DNA of 64,000 bases from Amylibacter sp. IMCC11727 (GTDB taxonomy: Bacteria > Pseudomonadota > Alphaproteobacteria > Rhodobacterales > Rhodobacteraceae). Every line of letters begins with the position of its first letter. The stretch's first letter is position 1. Both the position numbers and the translations under genes were made by a program. The notes under the pieces are model-generated. The model did no database searches and was not told the origin of the DNA. It was given only the letters and a program-made list of their open reading frames with translations. Of the stretch, positions 42,974 through 51,773 are shown piece after piece. The DNA lies in the NCBI RefSeq assembly GCF_029854195.1, contig NZ_CP122960.1, forward strand, positions 2,176,001-2,240,000, written 5' to 3'.

Positions 42974-45382
42974 TTAATGGGCAACCGCTGCGGCGGCTCC
43001 ACCTTCTGCAGACTTCAGCGCGGCAGCTGCCGCCTCTTCTGCGGCTTCGTCCCAATCAATTGCTTCTGGCGCACGCACCAACGCGTGTTTGAGAACCTCT
43101 TGAACCGTGCTGACAGGGATCACTTCGAGTCCCTCTTTCACGTTATCTGGGATTTCTGGCAGATCCTTTTCATTGTCCTTAGGGATCAGAACAGTTTTGA
43201 TACCGCCGCGCAGGGCCGCAAGCATCTTTTCTTTCAGACCACCAATCGGCAGAACGTTCCCGCGCAATGTCACCTCGCCTGTCATAGCAATATCTTTGCG
43301 CACAGGAATATCTGTCATGACAGACACGATTGACGTCACCATGCCAACACCCGCTGACGGGCCGTCTTTTGGTGTTGCGCCTTCTGGCACGTGAACGTGG
43401 ATGTCGATCTTTTCAAACTGCGGCGGTTTCACTCCGATGTCTGGGCTGATCGACCGCACATAGGAACTGGCGGCATCAATGCTTTCTTTCATCACATCGC
43501 CAAGCTTGCCCGTGGTTTTCATGCGGCCTTTACCTGGCAATTTCAGCGCCTCAATCGACAAAAGCTCACCGCCCACTGACGTCCAAGCCAAGCCAGTAAC
43601 AACACCAACCTGATCCTCTTCCTCTGCAAGGCCGTATTTGAATCGCTTCACACCCAAGAAATCGTTCAGATTGTCTTTGGTCACTTCAACCGCTTTGGTT
43701 GCACCTTTGACGATCTGGGTCAGCGCCTTGCGGCACAATTTGGCCAGTTCACGCTCCAACCCACGCACGCCCGCTTCGCGGGTGTAGGTGCGCACGATTT
43801 CCAACAACGCATCATCCGCAACTTCAAACTCGCCGTTTTTCAAACCGTGGTTTTTGATCTGCTTGGTGATCAAATGCTGTTTGGCAATTTCGGTTTTTTC
43901 GTCCTCTGTGTAGCCAGACAGCGGAATAATCTCCATCCGGTCGAGCAGAGGTCCTGGCATGTTGTAGCTGTTCGCGGTGGTCAGGAACATCACATTGGAC
44001 AGGTCATATTCGACTTCCATGTAGTGGTCCGTGAAGGTTGCGTTTTGCTCTGGGTCCAAAACTTCCAGCATCGCGGACGCTGGGTCGCCACGGAAATCCT
44101 GCCCCATCTTGTCAATCTCATCGAGCAAGATCAGCGGGTTGTTGGTTTTCGCCTTTTTCATCGCTTGGATGATTTTACCAGGCATAGACCCGATATAAGT
44201 CCGGCGGTGACCACGAATTTCGCTTTCATCACGCACGCCCCCAAGGGAGATACGGATAAATTCGCGCCCTGTCGCCTTGGCCACAGATTTCCCGAGCGAG
44301 GTTTTACCCACACCAGGAGGACCAACGAGACACAGGATCGGGCCTTTCAGCTTCGCGCTGCGCTGTTGCACCGCCAAATACTCAACGATCCGCTCTTTCA
44401 CCTTTTCAAGGCCATAGTGATCTTTGTCCAAGATCTCTTGCGCTTTGTTCAGGTCTTTCTTCACGCGGGATTTTTTGTTCCACGGAATGGACAGCATCCA
44501 ATCGAGGTAGTTGCGCACCACAGTCGCCTCGGCAGACATCGGGGACATCTGTTTCAGCTTCTTCAGCTCGCCTTCCGCCTTTTCCTTGGCTTCTTTGGAC
44601 AGTTTGGTCTCGGCGATTTTGCCTTCCAATTCGGCCAGCTCATCGCCGCCCTGCTCTCCATCACCCAGCTCTTGCTGGATCGCCTTCATCTGTTCGTTCA
44701 GATAGTATTCACGCTGCGTGCGCTCCATCTGATTTTTGACGCGGGATTTGATCTTTTTCTCAACCTTCAGAACCGACATTTCGCCCTGCATCAGGCCAAA
44801 CACCTTTTCCATACGGCCAGACAGGTCCAACTCTTCCAGCAGGTCCTGTTTCTGATCAACGCGCACGTTCAAATGGCCCGCAACCGTATCCACCAGTTTC
44901 GCAGGGCTGTCGCTTTCGGCAACCGCGCTCAGGGCTTCTTCGGGAACGTTCTTATTCAACTTGGCATAACGCTCAAATTCTTTCGATACCGCGCGGCTCA
45001 GGGCTTCAATCGCCTCTGGGTCCTTGACGGTTTCGTCCAAAATATCTGCGTTCGCTTCGAAATAGTCTTCGTTTCGCAGATATTCGGTGATTTTCACGCG
45101 TTCTTTGCCTTCAACCAGCACTTTTACCGTGCCATCGGGCAGTTTCAGCAATTGCAAAACAGATGCCAAAACACCCGTTTCATAAATGGTCTCTTCTGTT
45201 GGCTCGTCCTCGGACGGGTCAATCTGGCTCGACAACAAAATCTCTTTGTTGTCCGCCATTACAGCCTCTAAAGCGCGCACAGATTTTTCACGGCCCACAA
45301 ACAGGGGCACAATCATATGCGGAAACACGACGATGTCGCGCAAAGGCAATACTGGATAGGAAACGCTGCTCGCGTCTGTCAT
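42974..45382 (-). CDS. lon: ATP-dependent protease Lon
   Basis: Degrades misfolded and regulatory proteins. The 802 residues include the LON substrate-binding domain (YPVLPLRDIVVFPHMIVPLFVG), AAA+ Walker A GPPGVGKTSLGKS and Walker B NPLILLDEIDKMG, and the protease with catalytic Ser in PKDGPSAGVGMV (near 676) and Lys in GGLKEKMLAALRGG (near 718). Full length for the family. AAGGA is well placed before the ATG. Own terminator at 42872-42906. Confidence 0.97.
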   Translation of the reverse strand: MTDASSVSYPVLPLRDIVVFPHMIVPLFVGREKSVRALEAVMADNKEILLSSQIDPSEDEPTEETIYETGVLASVLQLLKLPDGTVKVLVEGKERVKITEYLRNEDYFEANADILDETVKDPEAIEALSRAVSKEFERYAKLNKNVPEEALSAVAESDSPAKLVDTVAGHLNVRVDQKQDLLEELDLSGRMEKVFGLMQGEMSVLKVEKKIKSRVKNQMERTQREYYLNEQMKAIQQELGDGEQGGDELAELEGKIAETKLSKEAKEKAEGELKKLKQMSPMSAEATVVRNYLDWMLSIPWNKKSRVKKDLNKAQEILDKDHYGLEKVKERIVEYLAVQQRSAKLKGPILCLVGPPGVGKTSLGKSVAKATGREFIRISLGGVRDESEIRGHRRTYIGSMPGKIIQAMKKAKTNNPLILLDEIDKMGQDFRGDPASAMLEVLDPEQNATFTDHYMEVEYDLSNVMFLTTANSYNMPGPLLDRMEIIPLSGYTEDEKTEIAKQHLITKQIKNHGLKNGEFEVADDALLEIVRTYTREAGVRGLERELAKLCRKALTQIVKGATKAVEVTKDNLNDFLGVKRFKYGLAEEEDQVGVVTGLAWTSVGGELLSIEALKLPGKGRMKTTGKLGDVMKESIDAASSYVRSISPDIGVKPPQFEKIDIHVHVPEGATPKDGPSAGVGMVTSIVSVMTDIPVRKDIAMTGEVTLRGNVLPIGGLKEKMLAALRGGIKTVLIPKDNEKDLPEIPDNVKEGLEVIPVSTVQEVLKHALVRAPEAIDWDEAAEEAAAAALKSAEGGAAAAVAH

Positions 45383-45586
45383 GGTCTTTTCCTTTTCAAA
45401 GCAAGAAGCATCAGGTCCCGAATTCTCAGCAACGCACCGCTTCTTCTGGTCTCGGTCTTTATAAGTGGTATCAGATTAAGCAATCGTCAACCACGGGCCG
45501 AATTTGTGCGAACACCTTGCCGTGAACATCTGGCAAGAGCAAGGGTGGAAGTTGAAAAAGAAGGTTTCCGAATATCGAACGATCGG

Positions 45587-46717
45587 TCAAACAGGCTCGA
45601 TATCCCCTTGTGCCCGAACAGCGTGAAAATCCGCTACAAACGCGTCCAGCGTCCCTGCCCCAATCGCATCGCGCAAACCCTGCATCAATTCCTGATAATA
45701 ATGGAGATTATGCCACGTCAGCAGCATGGAGCCGATTATTTCTTGCGACTTAATCACGTGATGCAAATAGGCTCGCGAATAGTTTGAACAGGCAGGACAG
45801 GAACAGGCCGCATCGAGTGGTCGCGGGTCATCCTTATGCCGTGCGTTACGCAGATTCACTTGTCCCATGCGTGTTTGTGCCTGCCCTGTGCGCCCAGATC
45901 GGGACGGCAACACACAGTCAAACATGTCAACGCCGCGTTGCACCGCGCCAACAATGTCATCAGGTTTGCCAACACCCATCAAATACCGCGGCTTATCCTG
46001 CGGCAACTGCTCTGGTGCGAAATCAAGGCAACCGAACATGGCTTCTTGCCCTTCACCAACCGCCAGCCCACCAATGGCATAGCCGTCAAATTCAATCGCC
46101 TTTAACGCTTCGGCACTTTGCGCACGCAAATCTTCTTCCAATCCGCCTTGCTGAATCCCAAACAGCGCATAGCCAGGGCGATCTCCAAACGCATCGCGGG
46201 ACCGTTGCGCCCACCGCATCGACATTTCCATGCTTTCACGAATGCGCGTGCGATCCGCCGGCAATGCGGGGCATTCATCAAAACACATGACGATGTCCGA
46301 CCCCAACAGCTTTTGGATCTCCATCGACCGTTCTGGCGTCAGATTATGCTCTGACCCATCAATGTGACTGCGAAATTTCACGCCTTCTTCGGTCAATTTG
46401 CGCAAATCCGTCAGGCTCATCACCTGAAATCCGCCACTGTCCGTCAAAATGGGGCGATCCCAGTTCATAAACTTGTGCAAACCGCCTAGGTTATGCACCC
46501 GCTCCGCGCCCGGGCGCAGCATTAGATGATAGGTGTTACCCAGCAGAATATCCGCCCCCGTCGCGCGCACGCTGTCGGGCATCATCGCCTTTACGGTCGC
46601 AGCTGTTCCCACGGGCATAAACGCAGGCGTGCGAATGTCGCCGCGCGGTGTTGACACCACCCCAGTGCGTGCGCGACCTTGGGTGCTTGAAACGGAAAAT
46701 GTAAAACGTTTGGACAT
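45587..46717 (-). CDS. tgt: Queuine tRNA-ribosyltransferase
   Basis: Exchanges guanine 34 for preQ1 in GUN-anticodon tRNAs (including the tRNA-Asp GTC in this window). The 376-residue TIM barrel has TPAFMPVGTAATVKAM, LTDSGGFQVMSL (nucleophile region), PSRSGRTGQAQT and the zinc site CSCPACSNYSRAYLHH. AGGGA lies before the ATG. Divergent from the RimK-fusion gene with a 57-base gap. Confidence 0.96.
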   Translation of the reverse strand: MSKRFTFSVSSTQGRARTGVVSTPRGDIRTPAFMPVGTAATVKAMMPDSVRATGADILLGNTYHLMLRPGAERVHNLGGLHKFMNWDRPILTDSGGFQVMSLTDLRKLTEEGVKFRSHIDGSEHNLTPERSMEIQKLLGSDIVMCFDECPALPADRTRIRESMEMSMRWAQRSRDAFGDRPGYALFGIQQGGLEEDLRAQSAEALKAIEFDGYAIGGLAVGEGQEAMFGCLDFAPEQLPQDKPRYLMGVGKPDDIVGAVQRGVDMFDCVLPSRSGRTGQAQTRMGQVNLRNARHKDDPRPLDAACSCPACSNYSRAYLHHVIKSQEIIGSMLLTWHNLHYYQELMQGLRDAIGAGTLDAFVADFHAVRAQGDIEPV

Positions 46718-46774
46718 GGCGCTTCCCTACCGATGCCGCTCAGAAATTCAAGCACTGATTAGGAACCACATCAA

Positions 46775-48172
46775 ATGGACACCCCAGCCGACGCCAACAA
46801 TGCGCCCTTTGTTTTAGGCTGGGAAGAATGGCTTGCACTGCCGGATTTGGGCCTGCACGCGATGAAAGCCAAGGTGGACACTGGCGCAAAAACCTCCGCA
46901 CTGCACGCCACCAACATCGAAAGCTTTGGCACCAAGGCCAAACAACGGGTACGATTTGTGGTCCATCCCGATCCATCCAACGACAAAACCGAAGTGATTT
47001 GTTCCGCAGATGTGGTGGGCCAGAAAGAGGTCACATCTTCAAACGGTGAAAGCGAACTGCGTTACGTCATTCGAACCCATGTGCAATTTGGTGAGCGTGC
47101 ATGGCCCATCGATATCACGCTGACGGATCGCAAAAACATGGCCTACCGCATGTTGCTGGGGCGCCAAGCCTTTCCTGATGGGACCATCGTCAATCCCGCC
47201 GAAGGGTTCAATCAGCCTGAACTCTCCTATGATCTTTACAAAAAGCGCGCACCCGCCACCGCAAAACGGCCCCTGCGCATTGCGATTTTAACGCGTGAGC
47301 CAAACAACTATTCCACGCGCCGCATTATTGAAGAGGCCGAAAACCGCGATCATGTCATTGAAATTATTGACACAACGCGGTGTTACATGAACATCCGTAC
47401 GGTCGAACCAGAGGTACACTACGACGGAAAGGTCCTGCCTCGCTATGATGCCGTGATCCCGCGCATTGGCGCATCCATCACGTCTTACGGCACATCCGTT
47501 GTGCGCCAATTTGAAACCATCGGCACTTATTGCGTGAATGGGTCATGGGGCATTTCCGCCAGCCGCGATAAGCTGCACGCCCATCAAATCCTTGCGCGTC
47601 ATCAAATCGGTATGCCCACCACCGCCTTTGCCTCATCCCCAAAGGACACCAAAAACCTGATCGGCATGGCAGGCAAAGCCCCTTTGATCGTCAAATTGCT
47701 CGAATCGACCCAAGGCAAAGGTGTCGTGCTGGCAGAAACCCAAAAAGCCGCCGAAAGTGTGATTTCCGCGTTTCGTGGGCTCAAGGCCGAATTTCTGGTG
47801 CAGCAATTTGTCAAAGAAGCCGCGGGCGAGGACATTCGCTGCCTTGTTGTGGGGGGCAAAGTTGTGGCCGCCATGCGCCGAAAAGCGGCTGAGGGTGAGT
47901 TTCGTTCAAACCTGCATCAAGGCGGCGTGGCCGAAGCGGTGAAAATCACCCGAAAAGAGCGGGAAACCGCGCTAAAGGCGGCCCGTGCCATGAACCTTAA
48001 CTTTGCAGGGGTGGATTTGCTGCGCTCTGCGGATGGACCAATGGTTCTTGAAATCAACTCCTCCCCTGGGCTCGAAGGGGTGGAAAAGGCCACAAAACGA
48101 AACGTCGCGGGCAAAGTTATGGACCATATCGAACGGCGCGTGCGCCCTTCAACCGCGCGAAAGTCCACATAA
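46775..48172 (+). CDS. Retropepsin-like protease - RimK ATP-grasp fusion
   Basis: Two enzymes in one 465-residue chain. The N-terminus (about 10-155) is the RimK-linked retropepsin-like/zinc-protease domain with catalytic Asp35-Thr-Gly in MKAKVDTGAKTSALHATNIE. The C-terminus (about 170-460) is an ATP-grasp ligase of the RimK family: GISASRDKLHAHQILARHQI, KLLESTQGKGVVLAE, ATP site EFLVQQFVKEAAGEDIRCLV and VLEINSSPGLEGVEKATK. RimK adds glutamates to ribosomal protein S6; the partner protease is thought to act on poly-glutamate or the same target. As a fusion, addition and removal could be coupled. Confidence 0.9.
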   Translation: MDTPADANNAPFVLGWEEWLALPDLGLHAMKAKVDTGAKTSALHATNIESFGTKAKQRVRFVVHPDPSNDKTEVICSADVVGQKEVTSSNGESELRYVIRTHVQFGERAWPIDITLTDRKNMAYRMLLGRQAFPDGTIVNPAEGFNQPELSYDLYKKRAPATAKRPLRIAILTREPNNYSTRRIIEEAENRDHVIEIIDTTRCYMNIRTVEPEVHYDGKVLPRYDAVIPRIGASITSYGTSVVRQFETIGTYCVNGSWGISASRDKLHAHQILARHQIGMPTTAFASSPKDTKNLIGMAGKAPLIVKLLESTQGKGVVLAETQKAAESVISAFRGLKAEFLVQQFVKEAAGEDIRCLVVGGKVVAAMRRKAAEGEFRSNLHQGGVAEAVKITRKERETALKAARAMNLNFAGVDLLRSADGPMVLEINSSPGLEGVEKATKRNVAGKVMDHIERRVRPSTARKST

Positions 48173-48247
48173 ATCATGCGTTAAAACCTGCCGCTTATCC
48201 TTAGTTTGGAACGTGGCGATCGCGACATCAGAAACCCCTTTACGGTC

Positions 48248-48295
48248 AAGCGGTTAGCAATGCTCTTGTGTTTGAAATATCGTCACTAACCGCTT
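48248..48295. repeat. 10-bp perfect inverted repeat upstream of sufT
   Basis: AAGCGGTTAG (48248-48257) and CTAACCGCTT (48286-48295) with a 28-base spacer, between the RimK fusion gene and sufT. There is no U tail. It could be a pair of regulator half-sites or an mRNA hairpin. Confidence 0.5.
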
Positions 48296-48375
48296 TAACG
48301 CCGCACCTTGTAATCTGGACACCGCGTTTTACATTCCATATAAGAACACTCAAGTATACAACACGCAGGTTCCCC

Positions 48376-48738
48376 ATGAACGCCGAAAATCCGCCAATGG
48401 AAGGCGAACCCCTGATCAAACCATCCACCACGGATCACCCCCTTCACGAAGCTATTTGTGAGGCCTGCCGCACCGTGCATGATCCTGAAATTCCAGTGAA
48501 TATCTTTGATCTGGGTCTGATCTATACCATCGAAATTGACGATGCGGGCAATGTGAATGTGCTGATGTCGCTGACGGCTCCGGGCTGCCCTGTGGCGGGC
48601 GAAATGCCAGGCTGGGTCGAAGACGCCGTCATGGCTGTGCCTGGTGTCCAGTCCGTCACGGCGCAACTGGTTTGGGAACCCCAATGGGGCATGGACATGA
48701 TGTCCGATGAGGCCCGCCTAGAGCTGGGATTCATGTGA
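48376..48738 (+). CDS. sufT: SUF system Fe-S assembly protein SufT (DUF59/MIP18)
   Basis: A 120-residue MIP18-family protein that helps mature iron-sulfur clusters. Signature pieces are VHDPEIPVNIFDLGLIYTIE and MSLTAPGCPVAGEMPGWVEDA, with the conserved cysteine, followed by VPGVQSVTAQLVWEPQWG. The start MNAENPP is chosen over a longer upstream frame that has no matching residues. It overlaps the next gene by one base. The rest of the suf operon is not in the window. Confidence 0.9.
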   Translation: MNAENPPMEGEPLIKPSTTDHPLHEAICEACRTVHDPEIPVNIFDLGLIYTIEIDDAGNVNVLMSLTAPGCPVAGEMPGWVEDAVMAVPGVQSVTAQLVWEPQWGMDMMSDEARLELGFM

Positions 48739-49088
48739 TGTTTGGCATTCCAGGCAAACAAGCGGTTTCCATCACCGATAAGGCCGCGGGCCAAATCGTT
48801 AAACTGATGGCCGAAGGCGGCAAGAAAGGCCTGCGCATCGGCGTGAAAAAGGGCGGCTGTGCGGGAATGGAATACACCATGGAATACGTGGACGAGGTTG
48901 ATCCCCACGACGAAGTGGTGGAACAAGACGGCGCGCGTGTCATGATCGCTCCGATGGCGCAAATGTTCTTGTTTGGCACCGAAATTGATTACGAAGTGTC
49001 GTTGCTTGAAGCAGGTTTCAAATTCAACAACCCCAACGTGACCGAAGCCTGTGGCTGCGGTGAATCCATCAAATTCGAAGGCATGTAA
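48738..49088 (+). CDS. A-type Fe-S carrier (IscA/SufA family)
   Basis: A 116-residue scaffold/carrier with the three ligand cysteines Cys41 (KKGGCAGMEY), Cys105 and Cys107 (TEACGCGES). The ATG shares its A with the sufT TGA; a GTG three bases earlier would also work. The next gene starts on its stop codon. Together with SufT it probably moves clusters from the SUF machinery to client proteins. Confidence 0.92.
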   Translation: MFGIPGKQAVSITDKAAGQIVKLMAEGGKKGLRIGVKKGGCAGMEYTMEYVDEVDPHDEVVEQDGARVMIAPMAQMFLFGTEIDYEVSLLEAGFKFNNPNVTEACGCGESIKFEGM

Positions 49089-49429
49089 TGGCGGTCTCTG
49101 CCGAGGATATCGCCTATGTCACTGATCTTTTCTCAGACCTTCCTGCCGTTACCACACGCAAAATGATGGGCGGCCTGTCGATTTATTCCGAAGGCACAAT
49201 TTTTGCCATTTGGATGGGCACGGGCGAATTGGAAGGCACTTTGATGGTGAAAGCCACAGATGACCTCGCTCAGGCGTTGGAAAACGACGGTGCGATCCCT
49301 TTCACCTACACCAACAAAAAATCAGGCAAGACCGTCACCATGCCCTATTGGTCCTTGCCCGATTCTGCGTTAGACGATCCCGAATCCGCCTGTGATTGGG
49401 CACGTAAATCTTTGATACAAAACGGATAA
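49088..49429 (+). CDS. TfoX N-terminal domain protein
   Basis: A 113-residue protein with only the TfoX/Sxy N-terminal domain: TDLFSDLPAVTTRKMMGGLSIY, FAIWMGTGELEGTLMVKATD and PYWSLPDSALDDPESACDWARKS. Full-length Sxy/TfoX is a competence coactivator; single-domain versions are common and of unknown role. Its ATG shares a base with the stop of the Fe-S carrier gene, and tpiA follows after 2 bases, so it is part of a compact operon. Confidence 0.85.
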   Translation: MAVSAEDIAYVTDLFSDLPAVTTRKMMGGLSIYSEGTIFAIWMGTGELEGTLMVKATDDLAQALENDGAIPFTYTNKKSGKTVTMPYWSLPDSALDDPESACDWARKSLIQNG

Positions 49430-49431
49430 CC

Positions 49432-50175
49432 ATGCCTAAGAAACTTGCCGCTGGAAACTGGAAAATGAATGGCCTGCGTGAAGCCTTGGCCGAAGTCAAA
49501 GCGCTCAACGATGCCTGCCCAACCCACGACTGCGATGTCTTGATCTGCCCACCCGCCACGTTGATGCGTTCTATGGCGAAAGTCTGTGATGACATGCAGA
49601 TCGACGTGGGTGGCCAAGATTGCCACGAAAACACATCAGGCGCACATACAGGCGATATTTCAGCGCCGATGCTGGCGGACACAGGGGCAACTTATGTGAT
49701 CCTTGGTCATTCGGAACGCCGTGCCACATATGGCGAAACGGATCGGCAAATCCGTGCAAAAACCACTGCGGCATGGAATGCGAACCTAACGGCAATCGTT
49801 TGTATCGGTGAAACGCTCGAAGAACGGGATGCGGCCAATACCCTTGATATTGTAGGCGCTCAATTGGCCACCTCCGTGCCTGATAATGCTACGGCGGCGA
49901 CCCTTGTGGTGGCTTATGAACCTGTTTGGGCCATTGGCACGGGCAAAACCCCAACGCTTTCTGAAATCGAAGAAGTTCACACCTTTATTCGTAATCGCCT
50001 GACAGATCGGTTTGGCGCGGAAGGGGCGGAAATGCGTATCCTTTACGGCGGGTCTATGAACCCGAAAAACGCTGCCGACATCGCGGCTGTGCCAAATGTG
50101 GACGGTGGATTGGTCGGGGGTGCCTCGCTCAAAGCCTCCGATTTCATCCATATCGTTCAAGCCCTAAACGCCTAA
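49432..50175 (+). CDS. tpiA: Triosephosphate isomerase
   Basis: Interconverts dihydroxyacetone phosphate and glyceraldehyde 3-phosphate. The 247-residue TIM barrel has catalytic Lys11 (AAGNWKMNG), His93 (VILGHSERR) and Glu163 (VVAYEPVWAIGTG), plus the phosphate loop LYGGSMNPKN and VDGGLVGGASLK. Last gene of the sufT-iscA-tfoX-tpiA stack and convergent with the DUF6456 gene, one base apart. Confidence 0.97.
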   Translation: MPKKLAAGNWKMNGLREALAEVKALNDACPTHDCDVLICPPATLMRSMAKVCDDMQIDVGGQDCHENTSGAHTGDISAPMLADTGATYVILGHSERRATYGETDRQIRAKTTAAWNANLTAIVCIGETLEERDAANTLDIVGAQLATSVPDNATAATLVVAYEPVWAIGTGKTPTLSEIEEVHTFIRNRLTDRFGAEGAEMRILYGGSMNPKNAADIAAVPNVDGGLVGGASLKASDFIHIVQALNA

Positions 50176-50176
50176 C

Positions 50177-51286
50177 TCACCCTATTTTACGCTCTTCAGG
50201 CTGATACGACGTGTCGTAATGTTGGCGCAATCGTTGCAGCGCAATGCGCAGTACAATCTTCCCTGATCGTGCTGACCACCCCATGCGTTTTTCCGCAATT
50301 TCCAGCCCTTCCAGAAAACAGCAACACCGCATCGCAATATCACCAAGGCCTGGACCCAAAGCCTCTAATGCGGCGTGCAATCTGTCTTGGGCCACGGTTG
50401 ACCCGCCGTCTCCCGATCCGAAATTACCCCGCTGACCACCCGTCAAAAACCGTTCCCAGTTCTGACCAACGCGCGGCCCCATTTGGGACAGTTCGAAATC
50501 CTCGCGCAGGCGATCCCCTGCTTCGATCAATTCACTGCTTAAAAACGCACGGCCGTTTTTGTCTTTTTTGCGCGCCAAAGTCGTGAGCGGGCTTTCTCGC
50601 AAGTTCACCCGCTTCTTGCGCGTCACACCGTCATCGTCACGAACGGATCGCTCGCCCCAATCTTTGTGCTGTTCTGAAAACACACTTGGGCCTTCGGCGA
50701 ACCCTGTGGGGGTCCGCCCTTTGATCGTGTCCTCTGCAATCGCGCGCTTCAACGCGGATCGACCCACATCGGTGATCTCATAAAGGGAGATATGCCCCGT
50801 CTGCGAACACCGCAACCAGTCTTTAATCACGCTTGTTCCTGCCAAACAGGCATCCACAACGGCCGTGCGCGTGCGTTTCCCATCGGCATTCGCCCGCATC
50901 ACAACTGCCTTTTTCAGACCTTTTGACACCACCAGCATCGCGCCCGTTTCAGCCATCCGCCGCAACAGGGTCTTTTCTTCAGCGCTGAATTGCTCTGGCC
51001 CAGTCCCGCTTAACCTCGTGCCATCTGGGCGCACCAATCGGTTTCCCTTGACCGCAGCCGAGTTTAGAAACTGATCAAGTGCGGGATCATCACGCAATCC
51101 TTCAATTTTGCGCACACGGCGCATAATCGTAGAGGGATGCACGTCCGACTTTTGCGCAATGGACCGGATGCTTTTTCCATCCACCACATGTGCCAAATAG
51201 CTCGCCGCAGCCTCTTCTAACCCCCCGCGCCGCGTGGCGCTGGAGCCCGAATTTTCATGATGTTTAGCAGTCTTCTGTTCAGTCAC
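50177..51286 (-). CDS. DUF6456 helix-turn-helix protein
   Basis: A 369-residue protein with an N-terminal HTH-like segment (VVDGKSIRSIAQKSDVHPSTIMRRVRKIE, about 35-64), a second winged-helix-like middle region (ITDVGRSALKRAIAED) and the conserved C-terminal DUF6456 block CCCFLEGLEIAEKRMGWSAR, SGKIVLRIALQRLRQHY. Likely DNA-binding; the family is common in alphaproteobacteria and not characterised that I know of. It is divergent from the DUF6477 gene, and two DnaA boxes lie in the shared gap. Confidence 0.85.
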   Translation of the reverse strand: MTEQKTAKHHENSGSSATRRGGLEEAAASYLAHVVDGKSIRSIAQKSDVHPSTIMRRVRKIEGLRDDPALDQFLNSAAVKGNRLVRPDGTRLSGTGPEQFSAEEKTLLRRMAETGAMLVVSKGLKKAVVMRANADGKRTRTAVVDACLAGTSVIKDWLRCSQTGHISLYEITDVGRSALKRAIAEDTIKGRTPTGFAEGPSVFSEQHKDWGERSVRDDDGVTRKKRVNLRESPLTTLARKKDKNGRAFLSSELIEAGDRLREDFELSQMGPRVGQNWERFLTGGQRGNFGSGDGGSTVAQDRLHAALEALGPGLGDIAMRCCCFLEGLEIAEKRMGWSARSGKIVLRIALQRLRQHYDTSYQPEERKIG

Positions 51287-51352
51287 TTAACTTACCCCAA
51301 AATAGTGAGTGCCCGAACTACCTAAAGTTGATTGTTAAAAAATTCGTTAAAG

Positions 51353-51372
51353 TTATCCACAAATTATCCACA
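51353..51372. promoter_or_regulatory. Two perfect tandem DnaA boxes
   Basis: TTATCCACA occurs twice in direct repeat, at 51353-51361 and 51364-51372, separated by two bases, next to AT-rich DNA with GTTAAAAAATTCGTTAAAG. Both match the strongest Escherichia coli R-box consensus. They lie between the divergent DUF6456 and DUF6477 genes. A regulatory DnaA site is more likely than an origin here. Confidence 0.65.
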
Positions 51373-51473
51373 TTGTTTCCATTCGGTAAACAAAGAATTA
51401 CGGGCGTTCTGTGAATAAGTATTTGCGCAACGGTTGTTTCACTGGGGGTATCAAAGTTGGGAAAGGACTCACT

Positions 51474-51773
51474 ATGATCAACACCCAAGTAATTCTCAGT
51501 TCGCTGAAACGTCCGAAAATACTCATCAATGCGGCCCGTCTGGGTATGGCAGATTACAACCGTGACGCGGATTTACGATTCATTGTCAAAACCAGCACCA
51601 CACCCGATCACGATGCGGCCATCGAAACGCTGTTGGCACGGGAAAACGAATTAGAAAGCAATCGCAAGAACGGCAATGCGGGCTATAGCGTTCACGAACA
51701 CATTCGGGTGCTTGCGGCCTTGCTGGCTGAGTCGCGATTGCCCATTTTTTCGCAGAAACGTTTGTCGCCCTAA
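51474..51773 (+). CDS. DUF6477 family protein
   Basis: A 99-residue soluble protein. SLKRPKILINAARLGMADYNRDADLR followed by IETLLARENELESNRKNGNAGYSVHEHIRVLAALLAES is the pattern of a small Rhodobacteraceae family (DUF6477) usually next to DUF6456. The start MINTQVIL has AAAGGA about 8 bases upstream; an earlier in-frame GTG at 51411 is possible. Function unknown; the conserved neighbour suggests a joint role. Its stop overlaps the convergent M23 peptidase stop. Confidence 0.78.
   Translation: MINTQVILSSLKRPKILINAARLGMADYNRDADLRFIVKTSTTPDHDAAIETLLARENELESNRKNGNAGYSVHEHIRVLAALLAESRLPIFSQKRLSP

Noticed and set aside
43847..45271. A 474-codon plus-strand open frame antisense to lon
   Set aside because: It is the mirror of a strongly coding gene with biased third positions; the composition is Phe/His/Gln/Arg-rich and matches no protein family. 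The same applies to long antisense frames over mrcA (23159-24574), rne (28827-29924) and acuI (4266-5228).
51334..51352. GTTAAAAAATTCGTTAAAG as a CtrA site
   Set aside because: The two TTAA halves are 8 bases apart, not 7, so it does not meet the consensus.
51287..51473. Chromosomal replication origin at the DnaA boxes
   Set aside because: Only two boxes in a short gap, and none of the usual origin neighbours of alphaproteobacteria (such as hemE, parAB, gidA, dnaA) are nearby.
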